Shown here: one piece after another, positions 17,400-27,467 of the stretch
Position numbering within the stretch: the stretch's first letter is position 1
Layout of the letters: every line of letters starts with the position of its first letter
Assembly (NCBI GenBank): GCA_029257805.1
Contig: JARIAR010000031.1
Location: forward strand, 62,001-126,000
From: Blautia sp.
GTDB lineage: Bacteria; Bacillota; Clostridia; Lachnospirales; Lachnospiraceae
Direction of reading: 5' to 3'
Length of the DNA stretch: 64,000 nt
The notes under the pieces: model-generated
What the model saw: only the letters and a program-made list of their open reading frames with translations
The model's database searches: none
Told to the model about the DNA's origin: nothing
Program-made: the position numbers and the translations under genes

Positions 17400-19259
17400 A
17401 TGAAAAAAGGTAATCATACAGGTGGAAAGCTGGAGTGGAACAGAATATTAAAGAAGCTTTCCCCTTATACGGTTCAGAAAGGATTACGCTATCTGAAACA
17501 TTATGGAATTAAGGAATTTTGGATCAGGCTTCATGAGCGGTTTGAGCCGGAAGAGATTCCCTACGGACCGTGGTATGAGGCGTATGTTCCGGATGAAGCA
17601 GTTTTGCAGAAGCAGAGAAAAGTAAAATTCTCTCAAAGACCACTTATCAGTATTGTAGTTCCGGCATATCGTACGCCGGTTGTATTTTTGCGCCAGATGA
17701 TCGACTCTCTTCTTTTGCAGACATATTCGAACTGGGAATTATGTATTGCGAACGGAAGTCCTGAAGATGAGGAGATGCAGAAAGTATTAATAGAGTATGC
17801 AGAAAAAGACAGCAGGATTCGTTTTCAAAATCTGGAGGAGAATCTTGGGATTGCAGAAAATACTAATGCAGCATTCGGAATGGCAGAGGGAGAATTTGTA
17901 GGCTTGTTGGATCATGATGATCTTCTGGCACCAAATGCCCTTTATGAAGTTGTATGTGCATTAGAAAAGGCGCCTGAAGCAGATGTGGTATATACAGATG
18001 AAGATAAAGTCACTACCGATTTAAAAGAGCATTTTCAGCCTCATTTAAAGCCGGATTTCAATTTGGATCTTTTGCGGTCCAATAATTATATTTGTCATTT
18101 TTTTCTTGTTCGGCGCAGTATTGTAGAAACAGCAGGAGGCTTTCGCAGGGAATTTGATGGAGCCCAGGATTATGATTTTATTTTTCGGTGTGTAGAAAGC
18201 GCACGAAAAGTAGTACATGTTCCGGAAATATTGTATCACTGGCGAACGCACAAGGCATCTACTGCTGACAATCCGGCAAGTAAAATGTATGCGTTTGAAG
18301 CTGGAAAGCGTGCCATTGAAGCTCATCTGCAGCGAACCAAAACAGAAGGAGAGGTTAGCCATACACCGGATTTAGGATTTTATAGGGTGAAATATCCGGT
18401 TAAAGGAAATCCCATGGTGTCAATCCTTATTCCAAACAAAGATGAAAAAGGTACCTTAGAGGCATGTATCCGCTCTATTCGGGAAAAGACTTCATATAAA
18501 AATTATGAAATTATTGTAATAGAAAATAACAGTACCGAAGAAGAAACTTTTTCCTATTATAATGAATTGGAAAAAGATGGTGTTCAGATTCTCCGCTGGG
18601 AAAAAGAATTTAATTATGCAGCGATTAACAATTTTGGTGCAGCTCATGCAGCAGGAGAATTTCTTTTGTTTCTAAATAATGATGTAACTGTTATAACACC
18701 GGAATGGTTGGAAGAACTGGTAGGAGTCTGCCAGAGACGTGAGGTAGGAGCGGCAGGTGTAAAACTTCTTTATCCGGATAATACGATCCAGCATGCAGGA
18801 TGTGTGATTGGCCTGGGGGGAATTGCAGGGCATTTATTTGTAGATATGCCGGCAAATCGAACCGGATATTTGCATAAGGCTTCGCTTTTACAGGATATGA
18901 GTGCTGTAACAGCTGCATGTATGATGATGAAAAAGCAGGTTTTTGAAAAAGTTGGAGGATTTACAGAAAAACTGGCTGTTGCTTTTAATGATGTAGATCT
19001 TTGCTTGAAAGTAAATCAGGCAGGGTATTTGGTTGTCTATGATCCGTATGTGCAGCTGTATCATATGGAATCCAAGACAAGAGGCGCAGAGGATTCGAAA
19101 GAAAAAGTAAGGCGTTTTCAGACAGAAATAGAATATATGCGCAGTCATTGGATCAATCTCCTTAAAAATGGAGATCCGTATTACAATAAAAATCTTTCTC
19201 TGACGAAGTGGAATTATTCATTAAGACCGCTTCCGGAAATGGATAAGAAGAAGGGATAA
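17400..19259 (+). CDS. Glycosyltransferase family 2, tandem GT domains
   Basis: PLISIVVPAYRTP..., GLLDHDDLLAPNALYEV, PMVSILIPNKDEKGTLEACI, LFLNNDVTVI. Confidence 0.9.
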   Translation: MKKGNHTGGKLEWNRILKKLSPYTVQKGLRYLKHYGIKEFWIRLHERFEPEEIPYGPWYEAYVPDEAVLQKQRKVKFSQRPLISIVVPAYRTPVVFLRQMIDSLLLQTYSNWELCIANGSPEDEEMQKVLIEYAEKDSRIRFQNLEENLGIAENTNAAFGMAEGEFVGLLDHDDLLAPNALYEVVCALEKAPEADVVYTDEDKVTTDLKEHFQPHLKPDFNLDLLRSNNYICHFFLVRRSIVETAGGFRREFDGAQDYDFIFRCVESARKVVHVPEILYHWRTHKASTADNPASKMYAFEAGKRAIEAHLQRTKTEGEVSHTPDLGFYRVKYPVKGNPMVSILIPNKDEKGTLEACIRSIREKTSYKNYEIIVIENNSTEEETFSYYNELEKDGVQILRWEKEFNYAAINNFGAAHAAGEFLLFLNNDVTVITPEWLEELVGVCQRREVGAAGVKLLYPDNTIQHAGCVIGLGGIAGHLFVDMPANRTGYLHKASLLQDMSAVTAACMMMKKQVFEKVGGFTEKLAVAFNDVDLCLKVNQAGYLVVYDPYVQLYHMESKTRGAEDSKEKVRRFQTEIEYMRSHWINLLKNGDPYYNKNLSLTKWNYSLRPLPEMDKKKG

Positions 19260-19262
19260 AAA

Positions 19263-20213
19263 ATGCAGGAAGTATCAGTTATTATTCCAAATTTTAATGG
19301 GATGGCATATCTGGAAGGAGTTCTTTCCAGTCTGGAGCGTCAGAGTCTTTCTAACTTTGAGGTTATTGTAGTAGATAATGGGTCTACAGATGGGAGCTGC
19401 GCATTTATAGCGTCCAACTATCCATGGGCACATATTATAGAACTTGGAGAAAATTTTGGGTTTTCCAAAGCAGTTAATGTGGGAATACGCGCAGCACGGG
19501 CTCCATATGTGCTGCTTTTAAACAATGACACTGAGGTGGAAAAAGATTTTTTGAAAACAATGACCGAGGCTCTGAGCAGTCATAAAAATGCTTTTTCCTG
19601 TCAGGCAAAAATGATCCAGTTCCATGACAGAAATAAAATGGATGATGGAGGGAATTATTATTGCGCATTAGGTTGGGCCTTTGCCAGAGGAAAGGGAAAA
19701 CCGGAAATAAAATTCAATAAAGAAAAAAAGATTTTTTCTACATGTGCAGGAGCAGCTATTTATCGAAAAAAATTGTTTGATAAGATTGGATATTTTGATG
19801 ATGAGCATTTTGCATATCTGGAAGATCTTGATGTAGGGTATCGCGCCCGGATCTACGGGTATGAGAACTGGTATACACCGGAAGCAGTTGTATATCATGT
19901 GGGAAGCGGAACAAGCGGATCACGGTATAATCAGTTTAAAATACGTTATTCTTCCAGAAATAATGTATATATGATTTATAAAAATATGCCGTTTTTGCAG
20001 ATTGTATTAAATCTTCCTTTTTTAATTCTGGGTTTTGGAGCTAAAATTCTGTTTTTTTATATGAAAGGGTTTGGAAGGGAATATCTGGCAGGTATAAAAA
20101 ATGGATTTCAGTTAAGTGTAAAAGGAAAGAAAGTTCCGTTTTCCTTGAAACATCTTCCGGCGTATTTGAAAATACAATTGGAGCTTTGGATAAACATCTT
20201 CCGGCGTTTTTAA
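19263..20213 (+). CDS. Glycosyltransferase family 2
   Basis: EVSVIIPNFNGMAYLEGVLSSLERQ; VLLLNNDTEVEKDF. Confidence 0.92.
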   Translation: MQEVSVIIPNFNGMAYLEGVLSSLERQSLSNFEVIVVDNGSTDGSCAFIASNYPWAHIIELGENFGFSKAVNVGIRAARAPYVLLLNNDTEVEKDFLKTMTEALSSHKNAFSCQAKMIQFHDRNKMDDGGNYYCALGWAFARGKGKPEIKFNKEKKIFSTCAGAAIYRKKLFDKIGYFDDEHFAYLEDLDVGYRARIYGYENWYTPEAVVYHVGSGTSGSRYNQFKIRYSSRNNVYMIYKNMPFLQIVLNLPFLILGFGAKILFFYMKGFGREYLAGIKNGFQLSVKGKKVPFSLKHLPAYLKIQLELWINIFRRF

Positions 20214-20327
20214 AAATAAATCCGGAAAATTCACAGAATTTTTAGAAAATCCGTAAGAAGATTTTATTGCATTTATGTTACGGTTATTATAATATAAAGG
20301 CAATGATTAAAACTGAGGTGGCAGAAA

Positions 20328-21731
20328 TTGATTAAGGATAATCAGAAAAATTTCAGTCGCCTCCATGTGGCGATAGATATACTTGTAATTTCATTTTCTT
20401 ACATTTGTGCATGGGCGATCCGATTTGTGGGTCCGCTGTCAAATACAGCGACGATCTCTAAAACATTTGAAGAATATATGATGCTTCTGCTTATGATCGT
20501 GCCGGGGTATCTGCTTTTGTATCATGCATTTACTTTGTATGAACCTCTTCGGATGCAGGGACGTCGCCTTGTACTCGCCAATATCATAAAAGCGAATACT
20601 CTGGGCATTTTAATTATTATGTTCGGTCTTTATTATGTGGATGAAGGTGATTATTCCCGTGTAACCTTTATCATTTTTTATTTTATCAATATTTGTCTGG
20701 AATGGGGAGTACGAATGTTTATTTTCTGTATTCTTCGTGACATGCGCAAAAGAGGTCTTAACCAGAAGCAGGTTCTCCTGGTTGGGTACAGCCGTGCAGC
20801 AGAGGAATATATTGACCGGATCTTGCAGAATCCGCAATGGGGATATACAGTACGAGGAATTCTGGATGATAATGTTCCGGCAGGAACCATGTACAAAAAT
20901 GTAAAGGTAATTGGAAGAATTGCAAATCTTATGGTTATTCTTCCGGTAAGCAGTCTGGATGAAATTGCAATTACGCTTGGATTAAGCGAGTATTATCGTC
21001 TGGAGGAGATTGTAGCATTGTGTGAAAAGTCAGGAGTACACACGAAATTTATTCCGGACTATAATAATATTATTCCGACTAAGCCGTATACGGAGGATAT
21101 ACAGGGTCTTCCTGTGATTAATATCCGATATGTGCCGCTTAGTAATACTTTTTATGCCTTAGTAAAAAGGTCAATGGATATCGTGGGTTCTATAATAGGG
21201 ATTATTGTTTCGTCTCCTGTTATGTTGTTGATGTGTATTTTAATTAAGCTCACATCTCCAGGTCCGCTTATTTACAGGCAGGAAAGAGTAGGACTTCATA
21301 ACAAAACATTTTGGATGTATAAATTCCGCTCCATGGAAATACAGCCGGAATCAGAAGAAAAGAAAGCCTGGACAGTGAAAAATGATCCGCGCGTGACAGG
21401 AATTGGTAAATTTATGCGTCGGACAAGCATTGACGAATTGCCACAGCTTTTCAACATTCTGAAAGGGGATATGAGTCTTGTGGGACCACGACCGGAACGT
21501 CCATTTTTTGTGGAAAAATTCAGAGAAGAAATTCCACGTTATATGGTAAAACATCAGGTTCGGCCAGGTTTAACAGGATGGGCACAAGTAAATGGATATC
21601 GTGGGGATACTTCCATTCGAAAAAGGATAGAATATGATTTATATTATATTGAAAACTGGAATATCGGGTTTGATATAAAAATCATGCTTCTCACGATATT
21701 TAAAGGCTTTATTAATAAGAACGCATATTAA
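20328..21731 (+). CDS. Polyprenyl-phosphate sugar phosphotransferase (WcaJ/WbaP-like)
   Basis: N-terminal TM region; KRSMDIVGSIIGIIVSSPVM, YKFRSM, LPQLFNILKGDMSLVGPRPERP. Confidence 0.93.
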   Translation: MIKDNQKNFSRLHVAIDILVISFSYICAWAIRFVGPLSNTATISKTFEEYMMLLLMIVPGYLLLYHAFTLYEPLRMQGRRLVLANIIKANTLGILIIMFGLYYVDEGDYSRVTFIIFYFINICLEWGVRMFIFCILRDMRKRGLNQKQVLLVGYSRAAEEYIDRILQNPQWGYTVRGILDDNVPAGTMYKNVKVIGRIANLMVILPVSSLDEIAITLGLSEYYRLEEIVALCEKSGVHTKFIPDYNNIIPTKPYTEDIQGLPVINIRYVPLSNTFYALVKRSMDIVGSIIGIIVSSPVMLLMCILIKLTSPGPLIYRQERVGLHNKTFWMYKFRSMEIQPESEEKKAWTVKNDPRVTGIGKFMRRTSIDELPQLFNILKGDMSLVGPRPERPFFVEKFREEIPRYMVKHQVRPGLTGWAQVNGYRGDTSIRKRIEYDLYYIENWNIGFDIKIMLLTIFKGFINKNAY

Positions 21732-21743
21732 AAGGGGAAAAAC

Positions 21744-23186
21744 ATGTCAAGACCAGGAAAAAAGAAAAAAGTTTTATTTATTCTTGAAATTATTGTGTTG
21801 CTGTTGTTTATTGGCGGTTTATATGTATATGGACAGCTGTCATCAAAGCTGGATAAAATTGAACAGCCAGTACTGAATGAGGAGAAAATTCTGGTAAATC
21901 AGGAAGTTCCCAAGATGACAGGATATACCACATATGCTTTATTTGGTATTGATCACAGAGACAAAAATGCTGCTCTCGGAGGAGAGAACAGCGATACTAT
22001 GATGATCGCGAGTGTTAATAATGATACAAAAGAGGTAAGGCTGGTATCTATTTACAGAGATACACTTTTGAATGTAGGAACGGATACGTATGCAAAAATT
22101 AATTCTGCATATGCTTACGGAGGCCCGGAACAGGCGATTTCTGCATTGAATACAAACCTGGACTTGGATATTAAAGATTATGTGACAATTGATTTTAATG
22201 CCCTTGCAACTGCTGTTGATTGTCTGGGCGGACTTGATATTCCAATGTCTTATGCAGAAATTGTTCATATGAATAATTATTGTGTAGAGACAGCAGAAGA
22301 AACAGGGAAAAGTTATACACCGGTTCCCCTTCCTGAGCCAACACCTCCTCTGGAAGAGCAGGAAAACATTATTGGAACCTACCATTTGAACGGTGTGCAG
22401 GTTACCTCCTATTGCCGTATCCGTTATACGGCAAGCCTTGATATGGGACGTACAGAGAGACAGAGAAGAGTTATTCAGATGCTGGTAACAAAAGCAAAAA
22501 CAGCAGGTCTCAGCACGATTTTTGAAATTATGGATGAAGTATTCCCTATGGTAAAAACGTCAGTTTCCAAAAACGGTATTCTTGCACTGATCCCGTCTGT
22601 AATTGGTTACAGTATTGGAAACACAACAGGATTTCCAATGAATTATAAGTTTGCAGATGTAAAAGGAAGCGTGATCGTTCCTACTACTCTGGAGTCTAAT
22701 GTAATAGAACTTCATAAATATTTATATGGAGATAATGTGGCATATACGCCAAGTGCTACTGTCACAGAGCGAAGTGCGAAGATTCTGGAGATTGTAGGCG
22801 GTGAAGCCAATATTGTAGATACAGCGCCGGTTGTGGAAGATACAGATGCTGATAATGATTTTGTATGGCAGGATACTGCCACAGATACTTCTGATAATTC
22901 CGGATACGATCCTGGATATGACCCAGGATATGATCCAGGGTACGATCCCGGATATGATCCGAATAGCGGATCGGGAAGTGAGAATGGGGATTCCGGATAT
23001 GATCCCGGGTATGATCCAAACTATGACCCAAATGGCGGAAGCGGAGACGGTTCTGAGGATGGACTAGGAGATGGTTCTGATGGAAGCGGAGATGGTTCAG
23101 ACAGCGGTTCAGGAGAGGAATCCGGAGACGGATCTGTAGATGGTGGTTATGATGACGGAAGCGGTATGTCAGGTGACCAGGAATAA
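21744..23186 (+). CDS. LytR-CpsA-Psr (LCP) family protein with low-complexity GYDP/G-S-D-rich C-terminal tail
   Basis: TYALFGIDHRD...NSDTMMIASVNNDTKEVRLVSIYRDTLLNV; GRTERQRRVI; tail GYDPGYDPGYDPGYDPGYDPN. Confidence 0.92.
   Translation: MSRPGKKKKVLFILEIIVLLLFIGGLYVYGQLSSKLDKIEQPVLNEEKILVNQEVPKMTGYTTYALFGIDHRDKNAALGGENSDTMMIASVNNDTKEVRLVSIYRDTLLNVGTDTYAKINSAYAYGGPEQAISALNTNLDLDIKDYVTIDFNALATAVDCLGGLDIPMSYAEIVHMNNYCVETAEETGKSYTPVPLPEPTPPLEEQENIIGTYHLNGVQVTSYCRIRYTASLDMGRTERQRRVIQMLVTKAKTAGLSTIFEIMDEVFPMVKTSVSKNGILALIPSVIGYSIGNTTGFPMNYKFADVKGSVIVPTTLESNVIELHKYLYGDNVAYTPSATVTERSAKILEIVGGEANIVDTAPVVEDTDADNDFVWQDTATDTSDNSGYDPGYDPGYDPGYDPGYDPNSGSGSENGDSGYDPGYDPNYDPNGGSGDGSEDGLGDGSDGSGDGSDSGSGEESGDGSVDGGYDDGSGMSGDQE
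22904..23025 (+). repeat. 12-nt coding tandem repeat (GYDP units) in the LCP gene
   Basis: Degenerate copies of GGATATGATCCa encoding GYDP. Confidence 0.85.
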
Positions 23187-23201
23187 TAATCGATTGTAAT
23201 A

Positions 23202-23236
23202 AGAAAGGATCATCCGGCTATAGGATGGTCCTTTCT
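23202..23236 (+). terminator. Probable terminator/processing hairpin after the LCP gene (weak U-run)
   Basis: AGAAAGGATCATCC-ggctata-GGATGGTCCTTTCT. Confidence 0.45.
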
Positions 23237-23261
23237 GTGAATAGGAGCAGCAGGAGAAAAA

Positions 23262-24188
23262 ATGGAAAAGAAAAAGATAAATGTGATCATTCCCACATAT
23301 CGGCCGGGAAAAGAATTTCCCCAATTGTTGAAATCTTTAAGAGATCAGAAATGTCAACCGGATCGAGTGATCATTATGAATACAGAGAAAGAATATTGGA
23401 AAAAAGAATGGGAAGATCTTTTTCCGGGAATGGAGATCTTTCATTTAAAAAAAGAAGAGTTTGATCATGGCGGAACAAGGAGAAAAGGGGCTGAATTATC
23501 TGATGGGGATATTTTGATTTTTATGACACAGGATGCCATTCCTTTTGATCATCTTTTAATTGGAAATTTAGTTCGCCCTCTGTTAGAAGAGGAAAAAACA
23601 GGAGCTGCTTATGGAAGGCAGCTTCCTCAAAAAGGCTGCAGCTTTTTGGAACGTTATACAAGAAGTTTTAATTATCCGGAAAATTCTTATATAAAAAAAG
23701 AAGAAGATATTCCGCGATATGGAATCAAAACTTTTTTCTGTTCAAATGTCTGTGCAGCGTATAAGAGAACTGCATATGAAGAAATAGGAGGATTTGTTCA
23801 GAGGGCAATCTTTAATGAAGATATGATCTGCGCAGGGAATATGATAAAACATGGATATTCCATTGCTTATGCAGCAGATGCAAGAGTACTGCATTCCCAT
23901 AATTATTCATGTGCACAGCAGTTTCATCGTAATTTTGATCTTGGGGTATCTCAGGCGGAACATCCGGAAATTTTTGCAAATATTCCATCAGAAGGAGAAG
24001 GTTTTCGCCTTGTGAAAAAAACATTTTGTTATCTTTTGAAAACAGGACATATCTGGCTGATTCCCCAGTTGATCTTTCAAAGTGGATTTAAATATATAGG
24101 ATATTTTCTTGGAAAACGCTATGAAAAGCTGCCGGAAAAGTTCATAATATGGGCGACGATGAATAAGAGTTATTGGAAGAAAAAATAA
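23262..24188 (+). CDS. Glycosyltransferase family 2 (rhamnosyltransferase-like)
   Basis: KINVIIPTYRPGKEFPQLLKSLRDQ; FMTQDAIPFD. Confidence 0.88.
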   Translation: MEKKKINVIIPTYRPGKEFPQLLKSLRDQKCQPDRVIIMNTEKEYWKKEWEDLFPGMEIFHLKKEEFDHGGTRRKGAELSDGDILIFMTQDAIPFDHLLIGNLVRPLLEEEKTGAAYGRQLPQKGCSFLERYTRSFNYPENSYIKKEEDIPRYGIKTFFCSNVCAAYKRTAYEEIGGFVQRAIFNEDMICAGNMIKHGYSIAYAADARVLHSHNYSCAQQFHRNFDLGVSQAEHPEIFANIPSEGEGFRLVKKTFCYLLKTGHIWLIPQLIFQSGFKYIGYFLGKRYEKLPEKFIIWATMNKSYWKKK

Positions 24189-24310
24189 GATTTTATTATG
24201 GACATATTTATTTTTAAAAGTTATCACAATTTGAACACAATTCATTGATAAACTTATTCTATCATCAAAATATAAAAAGAATAACATTCAGATAGAAGGG
24301 AGTAAAAAAC

Positions 24311-25840
24311 ATGAGTGATGAAAGAAAATGGGAGCCGGGACAGACAGAAGACCCTGCGGTACCTGGCACAACAAAATCTGCACCACCACAACCCCAGAAT
24401 GGAGCGCATTCTGATAAACATGCGGGGGATGAACATCATTCACAAAACGGGGAGCAGCAGAATAAAACAATTCCTCCCAGATATGGATATTACCAGGTGC
24501 ATGAAAAGCAGAATTATACAGGGGGAGGAAGCAGACCTCCGCAGCCGCCGCATAAACAAAAACGCAGAGGCGGATCAGGACGAAAAGTTGCAGGTACAAT
24601 AGGGCTTGCTGTGATTTTCGGGCTTGTGGCAGGAATTGTATTTCAAGGCGTAAATAATGTTGCAGATCAAATGAACGATCAGGGGCAGGAAACGATTGAA
24701 AGTACAAAAATTCTTACAGAAGAAAAAAAAGCTCCGTCTGAGAGTACAGATGTAGCATCAGCAGGAAGTTCTGTTGCCGATGTAGCGCAGGCATCCATGC
24801 CTTCTGTTGTTGCCATAACTTCTGTAAGCGTTCAGGAAATCCCGGAATATTTTGGGATTCTTGGATATGGAACACAGCAATACCAAAGCGCAGGAAGCGG
24901 ATCTGGTATTATTGTAGGTGAAAATGATGATGAGCTTTTAATCGCAACAAACAATCATGTTGTAGAAGGTGCGACTACATTAAGTGTGTGTTTTATTGGA
25001 AATGATGTTGTGAATGCGGAAGAAGAAACACAGAACCTTGCAAGTGGCGACGGAGATATTAATGTAAAAGATGCTGTAACTGCAAAAATAAAAGGAACAG
25101 ATGCAGAGAATGATCTGGCAGTTGTAGCTGTGGAAAAAAAGGACATTCCAGAAGAAACAATGAAAGAAATTAAAATTGCACAGCTTGGAAACTCAGATGC
25201 ACTTGTTGTGGGAGAGCAGGTTGTGGCAATTGGGAATGCACTTGGTTATGGTCAGTCTGTTACTTCAGGATGGGTAAGTGCTTTGAACAGAGGGATAGCC
25301 ATGGAAGATGGAAGCAATACAGATCTTATTCAGACAGATGCGGCTATTAACCCTGGAAATAGCGGTGGAGCTCTGTTGAATATGAGCGGTGAGCTGATTG
25401 GAATTAATTCAGCAAAATATGCAGATAATGCAGTGGAAGGTATGGGATATGCTATTCCTATATCAAAGGCACAGCCGATTCTGGAAAATTTAATGAATCG
25501 CAAGACGAGAGATAAAGTAGAAGAAGATAAAGTTGCATATCTTGGTGTATCTGTTACAGATCTATCAGCAGAAGCCATTCAGATGTATAATATGCCTGTG
25601 GGCGCTTTTGTAGTAGAGGCTGTTGCAGGAGAAGCAGCAGAAGAAGCGGGTATTAAAAAAAGCGATATCATTGAAAAGTTGGATGGACAGAAAGTCAGTG
25701 GACGAGATGATTTATTGGACAAACTGCAGTATTATGAGGCAGGAGAAAAAGTAGAGATAGTCATTGCAAGAGCGGATGACGGAGAGTATAAAGAAATTAC
25801 ACTGGAAGTAACTTTAGGGGTACGTCCAAAAGAAAAATAA
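24311..25840 (+). CDS. HtrA/DegP-like membrane-anchored trypsin-like serine protease with PDZ domain
   Basis: SGSGIIVGENDDELLIATNNHVVEGA; QTDAAINPGNSGGALLN; C-terminal PDZ. Confidence 0.93.
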   Translation: MSDERKWEPGQTEDPAVPGTTKSAPPQPQNGAHSDKHAGDEHHSQNGEQQNKTIPPRYGYYQVHEKQNYTGGGSRPPQPPHKQKRRGGSGRKVAGTIGLAVIFGLVAGIVFQGVNNVADQMNDQGQETIESTKILTEEKKAPSESTDVASAGSSVADVAQASMPSVVAITSVSVQEIPEYFGILGYGTQQYQSAGSGSGIIVGENDDELLIATNNHVVEGATTLSVCFIGNDVVNAEEETQNLASGDGDINVKDAVTAKIKGTDAENDLAVVAVEKKDIPEETMKEIKIAQLGNSDALVVGEQVVAIGNALGYGQSVTSGWVSALNRGIAMEDGSNTDLIQTDAAINPGNSGGALLNMSGELIGINSAKYADNAVEGMGYAIPISKAQPILENLMNRKTRDKVEEDKVAYLGVSVTDLSAEAIQMYNMPVGAFVVEAVAGEAAEEAGIKKSDIIEKLDGQKVSGRDDLLDKLQYYEAGEKVEIVIARADDGEYKEITLEVTLGVRPKEK

Positions 25841-25859
25841 GAGAAAAGGAAACAGCTAT

Positions 25860-25886
25860 GGGATGCCTAAGGGCATCCCGTTTTTA
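25860..25886 (+). terminator. Intrinsic terminator
   Basis: GGGATGCC-TAA-GGGCATCCC-GTTTTT. Confidence 0.85.
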
Positions 25887-25990
25887 TAAAAACTTTATTT
25901 TAATAGTGCCTTATATTGTGGTATAATAGGAACACTGAATAAAAGGATTTTAAAGATTCAAATATAGGGAGAAAGCAGAAAGGAGCCGCA

Positions 25991-27433
25991 ATGACAGATC
26001 GGTTTGATGATAAAGAAGAAAAACTGGAAGAGACAGTAGCAGAAAACAAAAAAGAACAGGATGATACAAGTGAATATGAGAATTTCTGTTTTCTCTGCAG
26101 ACGTCCGGAAAGCCAGTGCAAGGGAATGATAGAACTCCCCAATAATATACATATCTGCACAGATTGTATGCAGAAAAGCTTTGACACAATGAATAATCAG
26201 ATGAACAATGGGAATTTTAATTATTCAGATCTGCTGAACATGCCAAATGTCAGTATGATCGATCTGAGTAATTTTCAAAATCCAACACCAAAATCACAGA
26301 AAATTAAAAAGAAAAAAGAAGAAGAGAAAAAGCCGGTACTGGATTTAAAAAATATTCCGGCGCCGCATAAGATAAAGGCAACATTGGATGAATATGTAAT
26401 CGGGCAGGAATATGCAAAAAAAGTAATGTCCGTAGCTGTTTATAATCATTATAAAAGAGTAGCTACAAATACTATGGATGAAATTGAGATTGAGAAATCA
26501 AATATGCTTATGATAGGGCCTACTGGAAGCGGAAAAACCTATCTTGTAAAAACCCTGGCAAAACTTTTAGATGTCCCGCTGGCGATTGCAGATGCAACCT
26601 CCCTTACAGAGGCAGGCTATATCGGAGATGACATTGAAAGTGTTGTTTCCAAGCTTCTGGCTGCAGCAGATAATGATGTAGAAAAAGCAGAGCACGGAAT
26701 TATTTTTATAGATGAAATTGATAAGATTGCAAAAAAGAAAAATACAAATCAGAGAGATGTAAGTGGAGAAGCCGTACAGCAGGGAATGTTAAAACTGCTG
26801 GAAGGAAGCAAAGTGGAAGTTCCATTAGGTGCCAATAGTAAAAATGCCATGGTTCCGATGATAACAGTAGATACAAGAAATATTCTTTTTATCTGCGGCG
26901 GAGCTTTTCCGGATCTTGAGGGCATTATTAAAGAAAGACTGAATAAACAGGCTTCTATTGGATTTTATGCGGATCTGAAAGACAAATACGATCACGATCC
27001 TCATCTTCTGGAAAAGGTAACGGTAGATGATATCCGGACATTTGGTATGATACCGGAGTTTATAGGGCGTCTTCCGATCATCTTTACATTAAATGGGCTT
27101 ACAGAAGACATGCTTGTGAAAATTCTTAAAGAACCGAAAAATGCAATTTTGAAGCAGTATAAAAAGCTGTTGGCACTGGATGAAGTGAAACTGGAATTTG
27201 AAGATGGAGCACTTCATGCTATTGCTGCAAAAGCGATGGAAAAGAAAACAGGTGCCAGAGCGTTGCGGGCAATTCTGGAAGAATATATGCTTGATATCAT
27301 GTATGAAATTCCAAAAGATGACAGCATAGGAGAAGTGATTATAACAAGGGAGTATATTGAGGGGACGGGAGGTCCGAAAATTCTTCTTCGAGGACAGGAA
27401 GTACCTCTTATAGAGGAAAATATGCAAGTGTAA
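25991..27433 (+). CDS. ClpX-like AAA+ unfoldase paralog
   Basis: Zinc-finger CFLC...[35 protein letters not shown]-terminal KKTGARALRAILEEYMLDIMYEIP. Confidence 0.93.
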   Translation: MTDRFDDKEEKLEETVAENKKEQDDTSEYENFCFLCRRPESQCKGMIELPNNIHICTDCMQKSFDTMNNQMNNGNFNYSDLLNMPNVSMIDLSNFQNPTPKSQKIKKKKEEEKKPVLDLKNIPAPHKIKATLDEYVIGQEYAKKVMSVAVYNHYKRVATNTMDEIEIEKSNMLMIGPTGSGKTYLVKTLAKLLDVPLAIADATSLTEAGYIGDDIESVVSKLLAAADNDVEKAEHGIIFIDEIDKIAKKKNTNQRDVSGEAVQQGMLKLLEGSKVEVPLGANSKNAMVPMITVDTRNILFICGGAFPDLEGIIKERLNKQASIGFYADLKDKYDHDPHLLEKVTVDDIRTFGMIPEFIGRLPIIFTLNGLTEDMLVKILKEPKNAILKQYKKLLALDEVKLEFEDGALHAIAAKAMEKKTGARALRAILEEYMLDIMYEIPKDDSIGEVIITREYIEGTGGPKILLRGQEVPLIEENMQV

Positions 27434-27467
27434 TATATAAGGGGCAGGAAAGGTAAGGTGACGATAA

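Noticed and set aside
22904-23025. Repeats in the LCP gene considered as CRISPR-like
   Set aside because: 12-nt contiguous in-frame coding repeats with no spacers and no cas genes
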